This document shows, piece by piece, positions 1 through 5,558 of a stretch of DNA of 5,857 nt. Positions within the stretch are counted from its first letter, which is position 1, and each line of letters begins with the position of its first letter. Below the pieces are notes generated by a model, which saw nothing but the letters and a program-made list of their open reading frames with translations, was not told the DNA's origin and did not search any database. Location of the stretch: positions 1-5,857 of the forward strand of contig DHNJ01000213.1 in the NCBI GenBank assembly GCA_002409445.1. Direction: 5' to 3'. A program made the translations under genes and the position numbers. This DNA is from Armatimonadetes bacterium UBA5419 (GTDB taxonomy: Bacteria; Armatimonadota; UBA10988).

Positions 1-54
1 GTCGAGCGCCACCGGCCCTTGCCGCGAACCCCACCGCACACCACGCCACGCCAT
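1..54 (-). CDS. 5' end of a leftward gene, cut by the window edge (possibly ruvC)
   Basis: An ATG at 54-52 on the minus strand opens a frame that stays open for all 18 codons to the edge, beginning MAWRGVRWGSRQG. A GAGG ribosome-binding motif lies 9 bases upstream, and a candidate promoter lies upstream of that. The gene follows yebC in the same direction. In many bacteria yebC is followed by ruvC, the Holliday-junction resolvase, and the last visible residues (PVALD) could lead into its LGIDPG-type start motif, but that motif itself is not visible. The identity is therefore an inference from gene order. The visible stretch is too short to exclude a chance open frame in GC-rich DNA. Confidence 0.35.
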   Translation of the reverse strand, partial: MAWRGVRWGSRQGPVALD

Positions 55-79
55 GTCAGCCGACCTCACTCAGAAGGGG

Positions 80-109
80 AGTATACCGCCGGCGGGGTGG
101 TTACTACAA
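80..109 (-). promoter_or_regulatory. Candidate sigma70-type promoter for the left-edge gene
   Basis: Reading leftward, TTGTAG (104-109) and TATACT (80-85) are separated by 18 bases. The -10 box matches the consensus at five of six positions, the -35 box at only three. It lies between the yebC stop and the ATG at 54, giving a predicted leader of about 20 bases. The spacer contains the 10-bp palindrome CCGCCGGCGG (86-95). The -10 stands out in GC-rich surroundings, but the -35 is weak. Confidence 0.35.
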
Positions 110-116
110 CACATCG

Positions 117-130
117 CGAGCCGGCGCTCG
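117..130 (-). terminator. Weak stem-loop just after the yebC stop
   Basis: The arms CGAGC (117-121) and GCTCG (126-130) form a 5-bp stem with a 4-base loop, three bases after the yebC stop codon. In the leftward RNA it is followed by a moderately U-rich GAUGUGUUGU rather than a proper U-run. It may be a weak intrinsic terminator or only a structured 3' end. Confidence 0.25.
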
Positions 131-133
131 GCC

Positions 134-883
134 TCACGCTTCCAGAGCCGCCAGCACGTCGGCGCTGACGTCGAAGTTGGCCGCCACGCGTTCAACATCC
201 TCGCACTCCTCGAGCGCGTCGATCAGCCGCAGGATGCCCCGCGCCTGGCTCTCGTCCAGCTCGATCGTGTGCTGCGGGAGGCGGTCGACGCGGATGTCGC
301 CGGCCTCGAGGCCGGCGTCGGTCAGCGCCTTGGAGACCTCGTGCAGTTGCTCGACCGCGCAGCGGATCTGCCACAGATCCTCGTCGGTGACCAGGTCGTC
401 AGCGCCGGCTTCGAGCGCCAGCTCAAGCGCGTCGTCCTCGCTGCGGCCGGCGGGCTCAAACTCGATGATACCGAGGGTATCGAACTGATACGCGACGCAG
501 CCGCTCTCGCCCAGGCTGCCACCGTACTTGTTGAAAGCCGCGCGGATCTCGCCGACGGTGCGGTTCCGGTTGTCGGTCATCGTGTCGATGATGATCGCCA
601 CGCCGTGCGGACCGTAGCCCTCGTAGGTGACCTCTTCGGTGTTGTCGACTTCGCCCTCGCCAGTCCCCTTGGCGATCGCGCGGGCGATGTTGTCGTTGGG
701 CAGACCGTCCGCCTTGGAACGCTCGATCGCCAAGCGCAAACGAGGGTTCATCGTGGGGTCGCCGCCGCCCAGCTTGGCGGCCGACATGATCTCGCGCGCA
801 TACCGCGAGAAGAGCTTACCCCGCGCCGCATCGGTCTTCGCCTTGGCGCGCTTGATGGTGGCCCATTTACTATGTCCAGCCAT
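134..883 (-). CDS. yebC: YebC/PmpR (TACO1) family protein
   Basis: This is a complete 249-residue YebC-family protein, the usual length. The N-terminus MAGHSKWATIKRAKAKTD is the family signature. It is followed by the AAKLGGGDP and NPRLRLAIERSKA region, a DNIARAIAKGTGE segment, then YEGYGPHGVAIII, TDNRNRT, FNKYGGSLGESGCVAYQF and a C-terminal acidic alpha/beta region. YebC proteins are cytoplasmic. They were first described as transcriptional regulators, and the TACO1 branch and some bacterial members assist translation, including at proline-rich stretches; which role applies here cannot be read from the sequence. I chose the ATG at 883 because the family motif begins there and AGGAG (890-894) sits six bases upstream. 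An in-frame GTG at 922 would add 13 atypical residues. The gene has its own promoter, divergent from gpmI. Confidence 0.96.
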   Translation of the reverse strand: MAGHSKWATIKRAKAKTDAARGKLFSRYAREIMSAAKLGGGDPTMNPRLRLAIERSKADGLPNDNIARAIAKGTGEGEVDNTEEVTYEGYGPHGVAIIIDTMTDNRNRTVGEIRAAFNKYGGSLGESGCVAYQFDTLGIIEFEPAGRSEDDALELALEAGADDLVTDEDLWQIRCAVEQLHEVSKALTDAGLEAGDIRVDRLPQHTIELDESQARGILRLIDALEECEDVERVAANFDVSADVLAALEA

Positions 884-889
884 GCACCG

Positions 890-894
890 CTCCT
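890..894 (-). promoter_or_regulatory. Ribosome binding site of yebC
   Basis: AGGAG on the minus strand, six bases before the ATG at 883. It decides the start in favour of 883 over the in-frame GTG at 922. Confidence 0.8.
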
Positions 895-973
895 GTCCGC
901 CGGCCCTGCCCCTACCGGCCACTGTCGATCTCAGGCCCCCGAGTAGACGCTAGCAAGCCCCGGGTGGGCCCCC

Positions 974-1002
974 ATTCTAGGGCCCGCCAGCCGCGCCGTC
1001 AA
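974..1002 (-). promoter_or_regulatory. Sigma70-type promoter of yebC
   Basis: Reading leftward, TTGACG (997-1002) and TAGAAT (974-979) each match the sigma70 consensus at five of six positions, with the ideal 17-base spacing. The start point should fall near 967, giving a leader of about 84 bases. Two GGGCCC palindromes (966-971 and 980-985) flank the -10 box and could pair with each other across an 8-base loop. No experimental support is available. Confidence 0.65.
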
Positions 1003-1048
1003 GCCAAACACCGGCCCCGCCGGCCCACCGCGGCGCCTGGCAGTTACC

Positions 1049-1076
1049 TTGACACCCCCCCACCCCGCTCTATGAT
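1049..1076 (+). promoter_or_regulatory. Sigma70-type promoter of gpmI
   Basis: TTGACA (1049-1054) is a perfect -35 box. TATGAT (1071-1076), 16 bases on, matches the -10 consensus at five of six positions. Transcription should start around 1082-1084, only about a dozen bases before the gpmI ATG, so the ribosome binding site would lie at the very 5' end of the message. The close match in GC-rich DNA suggests a strong housekeeping promoter. Confidence 0.7.
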
Positions 1077-1094
1077 GCAAGGCGAAGGTGAACG

Positions 1095-2720
1095 ATGGCC
1101 AAACAACCGCTGCTGCTCTGTGTTCTTGATGGCTGGGGCTATAACCCGCACAGCTACGCCAATGCGATCCGCACGGGCCAGACCCCCGTCTGGGACGAGC
1201 TGATCGCCACCTACCCGCACACCCTCCTGCGCTGCCAAGGCGAGTCCGTCGGCCTGCGCGAAGGCCTCATGGGCAACAGCGAGGTCGGCCACGAGAACCT
1301 GGGCGCTGGGCGCACCGTGCTCCAGGAGATCCTCTTCATCGACAAGGCGATCGATGACGGCAGCTTCTTCGAGAAGCCCGCCTTCGTCGCCGCGGTCGAG
1401 CGGGTCAAGCAGTCGGGCGGCAACCTCCACCTGATGGGCCTGACCTCCGACGGCGGCGTCCACAGCTCCGAGAAGCACTACCTCGCGCTGATCGACCTCG
1501 GCGCGCGCGCCGGCCTGCGGCCCGACCAGATCCTCTTCCACGCCATCATGGACGGCCGCGACACCGACCCGCGCTCGGGCGCCGGCTTCGTCCAGGTCGT
1601 CCAGGACCACATGGACCGCACCGGCTACGGCCGCCTGGCGACCGTCCTCGGCCGCTACTGGGCGATGGACCGCGACAAGCGCTGGCCGCGCACCCGCCTG
1701 GCCTACGACGCCCTGGTCCACGGCCGCAACACCCAGGACAGCGGTGACCTGGCCGACATCGAGTTCGGCGTCTTCCCCACCGCCGCGGCGGCGATCGCCG
1801 ATGCGTACGCCACCGGCGACTCGCGCGAGTACGACGAGTTCATGAAGCCGCGGCTGATCGCCGGCCCCGACGGCGCGCCGCTGCCGCGCTTCCGCGACGG
1901 GGATGCGTTGATCTTCTTCAACTTCCGCGGCGACCGCCCGCGCCAGATCCTCTACCCGCTCCACCGCCCCGAGTTCGCTGAGTTCCCGACCGGCGTCGTG
2001 CCGGACATGACCCTCGCCTCGGTCACCCAGTACGAGGCCGCGCTGACCATCCCCTACGGCTTCAAGCGCGAGCGGCCGGTCAACATCCTCGGCGAGGTCG
2101 TCTCGGCCGCCGGGCTGACGCAGCTGCGCGCGGCGGAGACCGAGAAGTACGCGCACGTGACCTTCTTCTTCAACAACCAGTTCGAGCAGCCCTACCCCGG
2201 CGAGGAGCGCATCCTGGTCAAGTCGCCGCCGGTCGCCACCTACGACCTGCAGCCGGAGATGAGCGCCTTCCGCCTGGCCGGCGCGGTGGTCGACAACATC
2301 GAGCGCTTCGACGTCGCCGTGGTCAACTTCGCCAACCCCGACATGGTCGGCCACACCGGCGTCTTCGAGGCCGCGGTCAAGGCCGTCGAGGCCGTCGACA
2401 AGTGCCTCGGCCTGCTGCTGGCGCGGGTCCGCGAGCTGGGTGGCCGCGCGATCATCACCGCCGACCACGGCAACTGCGAGGAGATGATCGCCTACGATCA
2501 GGTACGCGACGCGGCGGGCAAGTTCGACTACGCGCTGCGCATCCCGCACACCCAGCACACGACGTACAACCTGACCCCCTGCGTGCTCGTCGACGACGCC
2601 CACCGCGGCGCCGAGCTGCGCGCGGGCGGCTGCCTGGGCGACATCGCGCCAACCATGCTGCAGCTGCTGGGCCTGCCCCAACCCGTCGAGATGACCGGCG
2701 AGAGCCTGCTGCCCGAGTAA
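1095..2720 (+). CDS. gpmI: 2,3-bisphosphoglycerate-independent phosphoglycerate mutase
   Basis: This cytoplasmic enzyme interconverts 3-phosphoglycerate and 2-phosphoglycerate in glycolysis and gluconeogenesis through a phosphoserine intermediate, using two Mn2+ ions. The 541-residue protein is complete and belongs to the alkaline phosphatase superfamily. Metal ligand Asp12 lies in LDGWG, and the nucleophile Ser62 in GLMGNSEVGH. Further family motifs are SDGGVHS (118-124), the DGRDT stretch (153-157), GRYWAMDRDKRW (186-197), FFNFRGDRPRQ (274-284), EKYAHVTFFFN (350-360, active-site Lys351), NPDMVGH (414-420), TADHGN (455-460) and HTQHTT (485-490). Members are usually about 510-515 residues; some of the extra length sits before the HTQHTT histidines (about 468-484). 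The ATG is preceded by a modest AAGGTG (1085-1090) and by a strong promoter. A zinc-ribbon gene follows after 25 bases, probably in the same transcript. Confidence 0.97.
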   Translation: MAKQPLLLCVLDGWGYNPHSYANAIRTGQTPVWDELIATYPHTLLRCQGESVGLREGLMGNSEVGHENLGAGRTVLQEILFIDKAIDDGSFFEKPAFVAAVERVKQSGGNLHLMGLTSDGGVHSSEKHYLALIDLGARAGLRPDQILFHAIMDGRDTDPRSGAGFVQVVQDHMDRTGYGRLATVLGRYWAMDRDKRWPRTRLAYDALVHGRNTQDSGDLADIEFGVFPTAAAAIADAYATGDSREYDEFMKPRLIAGPDGAPLPRFRDGDALIFFNFRGDRPRQILYPLHRPEFAEFPTGVVPDMTLASVTQYEAALTIPYGFKRERPVNILGEVVSAAGLTQLRAAETEKYAHVTFFFNNQFEQPYPGEERILVKSPPVATYDLQPEMSAFRLAGAVVDNIERFDVAVVNFANPDMVGHTGVFEAAVKAVEAVDKCLGLLLARVRELGGRAIITADHGNCEEMIAYDQVRDAAGKFDYALRIPHTQHTTYNLTPCVLVDDAHRGAELRAGGCLGDIAPTMLQLLGLPQPVEMTGESLLPE

Positions 2721-2735
2721 GCCCGCGGGCGAAGT

Positions 2736-2740
2736 GAGGA
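2736..2740 (+). promoter_or_regulatory. Ribosome binding site of the zinc-ribbon gene
   Basis: GAGGA ends five bases before the ATG at 2746. It overlaps an in-frame GTG at 2734, which argues that 2746 and not 2734 is the start. Confidence 0.65.
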
Positions 2741-2745
2741 CCACC

Positions 2746-3042
2746 ATGGAGGCCGAGGGCGTCGTCATCGTCCGGTGCATCCACTGCGGCACGGACAACG
2801 AACTGGACGAAACCGCGCAAGCCCGCGGCAAGTTCCGCTGCCGCCAATGCGGCCTCGTCGGCGACATCGACGTCTTCACCGGCCAGGACCACCGCCCCGC
2901 CGACCCCCGCGACGACAACCGCCCCACCGCCGTCAACGAACCCATCGCCAACCGCCTCGCCGAAGAACGCGCCGGCACCGTCACCTGTGGGCTGGTGGCG
3001 CTGGGGGTGGCGTTGGTGGTGCTGGGGGTGTTGCTGGCCTAG
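2746..3042 (+). CDS. Small zinc-ribbon protein with a C-terminal membrane anchor
   Basis: This 98-residue protein has two visible parts. Residues 11-35 hold a treble-clef or zinc-ribbon-like pair of knuckles, CIHC and CRQC, 17 residues apart and each followed by glycine, resembling MJ0042-type or rubredoxin-like ribbons. A polar, Asp/Arg/Pro-rich linker follows. The last 20 or so residues (CGLVALGVALVVLGVLLA) form one hydrophobic segment ending at the stop, so the protein is probably tail-anchored with the zinc ribbon in the cytoplasm. I do not recognise a named family. It starts 25 bases after gpmI in the same direction, so co-transcription is likely, although a functional link to glycolysis is not evident. 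It ends 6 bases from the stop of the convergent 365-residue gene. Binding of zinc is inferred from the four cysteines only. Confidence 0.8.
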   Translation: MEAEGVVIVRCIHCGTDNELDETAQARGKFRCRQCGLVGDIDVFTGQDHRPADPRDDNRPTAVNEPIANRLAEERAGTVTCGLVALGVALVVLGVLLA

Positions 3043-3048
3043 GGCCGG

Positions 3049-4146
3049 TCACCCCTCCCGCGCCGGCGGCGTTGTGCGCAGAAGCGCGACGGCCAACTGC
3101 GCCACCGTGCCCTCCAGCGCGGCGAGTTCGGCCGCGGAGTGCGGCTCGTCCCCGCCGGGTGGGAGCCGGATCAGCAGCGCACCGCCGGGGTGACGAACGA
3201 GCCAGACCTGAGCCACGTCCTCGGTCGTCAGTGACGGGACCGCCTTGTGCTCCATGGTCCAACCCGTGGGCAGGCCCGGTGCTGCGATGGTTGTGCTAGC
3301 GACATCGCGGACATCGAACCGCCGCTCGACGGCCTTCAGATCGCCCGGCGGTGACCAGTCCTCGCGTGCCCACGAGGCGTGCAGCGATAGCTCGTGCCCC
3401 GTTGGCCCGTCGGGCCGGTAGGTGAGGTACGTCGCCGCGATGCCGTCGGTGCGGGTAATCGGCTCAGGCATACCGAACCACTCCGCGTCCGCGGAGGGTA
3501 CCACGCGCGCTGGCAGCACCAGCCAACCCGCGTCCAGTTCGACACGGCGGGGATCGGTCGGCGCCGGCTCGTTGGTCCACGGCCCGGCCGCGAGGCCGCG
3601 CAGGGCCCGGAAGGGACGGCTACCATCGATCAAGCGAACCGAGGCGGCGAGACGCAGCAAGCGCTGCTCGGCCACGCCGAGCTCGTCGGCAGCCAGGTTC
3701 TTGGTGCTGTAGGAGGCGAACAGCGCATGCTCGCCGTTGCGCGCCGAGAGCCGCAAACCGCGGTCGGGAACCTGGACCAGTTCCGCCGTCGTGCCCGCCG
3801 CGTCGTCCGCCCGCAGGTAGCGCAGCCCGCGCCACCGCGCGGTAGCGCGGGTAAGACCCTCGGCCTCGCGGCCGCGCGGGCTGTCGGCCGGGACGACGCC
3901 GACCCAAGCCCCCTCCTCGCCCGCCTGGGCCATGGCGATCGGCTGCCCGACGGCCTCGGCATCATAGGGGCTCACCCAGCCCGCCGCCACCAGCGCAAAC
4001 GACCCATCCCCCGCCGCAATCGGCCGCGCCCGCAGCCGGCTGGCACCCACGACCGCCAACGCGACTAACAGCAGCGCTACCAGCAGGGCTACGACCCGTC
4101 GGCGCGCGGCGGCGGGCCGCGGGGTCGGTGTGTTCGGTTGCATCAT
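3049..4146 (-). CDS. Single-span membrane-anchored protein of unknown function, 365 residues
   Basis: I do not recognise this protein. It starts with a Pro-rich, basic N-terminus (PAAARRRV, 11-18), followed by one membrane segment (about 18-37). The remaining roughly 325 residues have no further hydrophobic span and probably lie outside the cytoplasm. No lipobox is visible. The outer part may hold two copies of one domain, since AGW recurs at 55-57 and 206-208 and each half ends in a similar Leu/Ala-rich helix. The ATG at 4146 aligns with the start of the upstream 230-residue gene in a shared 90-bp block, which supports it; an ATG one codon later is also possible. The ribosome binding site is poor: the position that reads GGAGG in the other copy reads AGAGA here. 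It is the last gene of the leftward cluster, 75 bases after its neighbour. Confidence 0.8.
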   Translation of the reverse strand: MMQPNTPTPRPAAARRRVVALLVALLLVALAVVGASRLRARPIAAGDGSFALVAAGWVSPYDAEAVGQPIAMAQAGEEGAWVGVVPADSPRGREAEGLTRATARWRGLRYLRADDAAGTTAELVQVPDRGLRLSARNGEHALFASYSTKNLAADELGVAEQRLLRLAASVRLIDGSRPFRALRGLAAGPWTNEPAPTDPRRVELDAGWLVLPARVVPSADAEWFGMPEPITRTDGIAATYLTYRPDGPTGHELSLHASWAREDWSPPGDLKAVERRFDVRDVASTTIAAPGLPTGWTMEHKAVPSLTTEDVAQVWLVRHPGGALLIRLPPGGDEPHSAAELAALEGTVAQLAVALLRTTPPAREG

Positions 4147-4181
4147 GGTTGTAGTCTCTGACAGAGTGTCTTAAGGCGCTC
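4092..4181 (-). repeat. Diverged 90-bp leader-plus-anchor repeat, copy 2
   Basis: This block aligns without gaps to 4860-4949, exactly 768 bases away. By hand count about 62 of 90 bases agree, and the 25 bases from 4092 match 4860-4884 at 23 positions. It covers 35 bases of leader, the start codon and the codons up to the RRRV motif. The encoded N-termini agree at about 18 of the first 34 residues. Confidence 0.7.
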
Positions 4182-4221
4182 CAGTGCCTCCTCAGCAGCA
4201 TCGCACCGTGGGCTGTCAAAT

Positions 4222-4914
4222 CTACGACATCAGGTGGAGGCAAAGGACTACGGAACCATCGTTCCGCAGCAGCCAGACGGTCGGTGCCCAGGTCTCCGAT
4301 TCAGGCTCCCACCGGTCTCGGAGGTAGACGTCACTCACCTCGAGCAGACCGGGCCCGCCCGTCGTCCCGAAGGTCAGCCGCCCGCGCTGCAAATGCGAGC
4401 GCGTGTCGATCACCCTGCCAGGACCGCGGTGGATGCGCAACGCTCGCAGCGTCTCGTTCGGCGATCGACCTGCGGCGGCCGCCTGCGCGAGCGCCGATTG
4501 GAGGCGACTCTGGTCCGCCGCCGCCCCGCCGGCCAACCCGTAGACCGCGAGAGTCTGGTTCCGCGGGCCAACCAGCGCAACCGCCGCGCGCGTGCGTTGT
4601 CCTGGCCAGAAGTAGAACTCGACCACCTCGACACGTGGCTCAGCACCATGCACCGGCCAAACCACCACCCACGCCACCGGCGTGCCCACAGCCAACGTGG
4701 GCGGCTCCTCCGCTGTACCAGCCCAAGCGAGGTCTCGCTCGATCGAGGCGCTCCGCGCGGTCAGCTGTCGGCCGAGATCCCGGCTGCGGGCCACCTCAAC
4801 CGCGAGGGCTGTACCCACCAGCACCATGGCGGCCAGCAGCAGCGTGAGCGGTAGGGCAGCGACCCGTCGTCGCCCGGCGGCGGGACTGGCAACCTGTGCG
4901 TTTGCTTGTTCCAT
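4222..4914 (-). CDS. Single-span membrane-anchored protein of unknown function, 230 residues
   Basis: I do not recognise a family. The N-terminus MEQANAQ...PAAGRRRV is basic, then one membrane segment covers about residues 18-40, with positive charges on the cytoplasmic side. A polar helix (about 41-65) follows, then an outer domain rich in beta-prone stretches (AWVVVWPVHG, VVEFYFWPGQ) ending close to WLLRNDGSVVLCLHLMS. I chose the ATG at 4914 because GGAGG (4923-4927) lies eight bases upstream. An ATG at 4932 is in frame but lacks a site, and using it would put that GGAGG inside the gene. The leader and anchor are duplicated in the next gene downstream, whereas the outer domains do not obviously align. 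It lies 56 bases downstream of the BamE-like gene, with a strong stem-loop between them. Confidence 0.8.
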   Translation of the reverse strand: MEQANAQVASPAAGRRRVAALPLTLLLAAMVLVGTALAVEVARSRDLGRQLTARSASIERDLAWAGTAEEPPTLAVGTPVAWVVVWPVHGAEPRVEVVEFYFWPGQRTRAAVALVGPRNQTLAVYGLAGGAAADQSRLQSALAQAAAAGRSPNETLRALRIHRGPGRVIDTRSHLQRGRLTFGTTGGPGLLEVSDVYLRDRWEPESETWAPTVWLLRNDGSVVLCLHLMS

Positions 4915-4949
4915 GATTGAAGCCTCCGACATGAGGGAGTAAGGCGATC
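4860..4949 (-). repeat. Diverged 90-bp leader-plus-anchor repeat, copy 1
   Basis: Partner of 4092-4181. This copy keeps the better ribosome binding site (GGAGG, 4923-4927). Both copies open with a GCCTTA-containing leader on the minus strand and end in the codons for the Arg-Arg-Arg-Val motif just before the membrane segment. Matching extends upstream of the start codon, so this is shared descent of DNA and not only convergence of membrane anchors. Confidence 0.7.
4923..4927 (-). promoter_or_regulatory. Ribosome binding site of the 230-residue gene
   Basis: GGAGG on the minus strand, eight bases before the ATG at 4914. It decides this start over the upstream in-frame ATG at 4932. Confidence 0.75.
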
Positions 4950-4951
4950 CC

Positions 4952-4968
4952 GGCGCGGCCGCCGCGCC
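4952..4968 (-). terminator. GC-rich stem-loop between two genes of the leftward cluster
   Basis: Eight-base arms (4952-4959 and 4961-4968) form a near-perfect palindrome around one central base, realistically a 7-bp stem with a 3-base loop. It begins two bases after the stop of the BamE-like gene. The bases that follow in the leftward RNA (GGGAUCGCCUUA) contain no U-run, so a processing site, mRNA stabiliser or partial attenuator is as likely as a terminator. Confidence 0.35.
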
Positions 4969-4970
4969 CC

Positions 4971-5558
4971 TCAGGTCTTGCTCGGGACGACCCGTACCAC
5001 CCGGCCCGCGGCATCGAGGTAGACCACCCAGAGCCGGTCATGCCGCGGCTGGTATACCAACGCCGAGGCCCAGCCCTCGACCAGCGGCCGCGGCTGGTAC
5101 GAGCCAGACTCAAGCAGCCGCTCCAACTCCCCATCGCCGGCGCCATACCGCCGCCACGGCTGGCCGAGCTCGCGGACGACGTCCGCCTCGGCCTGACCCG
5201 GCACGACCTTCTGAACCACCCACGCGTCGCGTCGGTTGACACTCCACTCCTGAGCCGGGCCGACCACCGCGACCACGACGACCAGGAGCCCCAAGCCCAG
5301 GAGCGCAAGCACACCGGCACCAACGATGCTTGCCGCACAGCTCCGGGGCTCACGGCTGCATTCCGTTTCCCCGGTGCTCAGACCACTCGCACCGGCCGCG
5401 CCCGGCGCAAGGCATGCGTGGTCCGGAGCGCTTCCATCAGGCGGGCATGACTGGCTCTGCCCCTTCGCCGCGCGCCTGTGCCGCCACAGGTGGACGTCGG
5501 CAAACAGGCGACCGAACACGTGACCCGAAACAAGAAAGTAGAGTGGGTCGATGATCAT
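4971..5558 (-). CDS. Membrane-anchored protein with a C-terminal BamE/SmpA-like domain
   Basis: As read from the ATG at 5558 this is 195 residues, in three parts. Residues 1-36 (MIIDPLYFLVSGHVFGRLF...) look like the tail of a membrane protein. Residues 37-77 are an odd Cys-, Ser- and Gly-rich stretch. Residues 78-100 are a clear membrane span (IVGAGVLALLGLGLLVVVV), and about 117-195 form the outer domain. That domain has the pattern of the BamE/SmpA fold: PGQAEADVVRELGQPWRRY at its start and a final WVVYLDAAGRVVRVV strand pair. It has no lipobox, so it is not a classic BamE lipoprotein, and the role is unknown. The start is uncertain. The frame is open upstream to a TTG at 5687, but the bases before about 5576 code convincingly in another frame. 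No ATG, GTG or TTG lies in this frame between 5515 and the membrane span. Confidence 0.6.
   Translation of the reverse strand: MIIDPLYFLVSGHVFGRLFADVHLWRHRRAAKGQSQSCPPDGSAPDHACLAPGAAGASGLSTGETECSREPRSCAASIVGAGVLALLGLGLLVVVVAVVGPAQEWSVNRRDAWVVQKVVPGQAEADVVRELGQPWRRYGAGDGELERLLESGSYQPRPLVEGWASALVYQPRHDRLWVVYLDAAGRVVRVVPSKT

Noticed and set aside
884..922. GTG start 13 codons upstream of the chosen yebC ATG
   Set aside because: The extra residues are not part of the family, and AGGAG lies correctly spaced before the ATG at 883.
53..946. A 297-codon plus-strand open frame opposite yebC
   Set aside because: It is an antisense shadow of yebC in GC-rich DNA; no motif and no ribosome binding site.
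2734..2745. GTG start for the zinc-ribbon protein
   Set aside because: It lies within the ribosome binding site that serves the ATG at 2746.
1044..2984. A 646-codon open frame on the minus strand opposite gpmI and the zinc-ribbon gene
   Set aside because: It is rich in Val, Asp, Arg and Gly repeats typical of the antisense of a GC-rich gene, shows no family motif, and lies over two well-supported genes.
4154..4166. Small palindrome CTCTGACAGAG as an operator in the gap between the two anchored genes
   Set aside because: Only five bases per arm with a single central base, and flanking bases do not pair; too short to claim without conservation.
4191..4219. Promoter for the 365-residue gene from a perfect TTGACA at 4214-4219 (minus strand)
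   Set aside because: At 15-18 bases downstream no sequence resembles a -10 box (GCTGAG at the 17-base position), so the box is probably chance.
3394..4854. Long plus-strand open frames opposite the 365- and 230-residue genes
   Set aside because: Their translations are Arg-, Pro- and Gln-rich without domains, while the minus-strand frames have membrane anchors and aligned start sites.
4796..5353. A 185-codon minus-strand frame overlapping the BamE-like and 230-residue genes
   Set aside because: Its Ser-, Trp- and Arg-rich translation is a shadow of the two genes in another frame.
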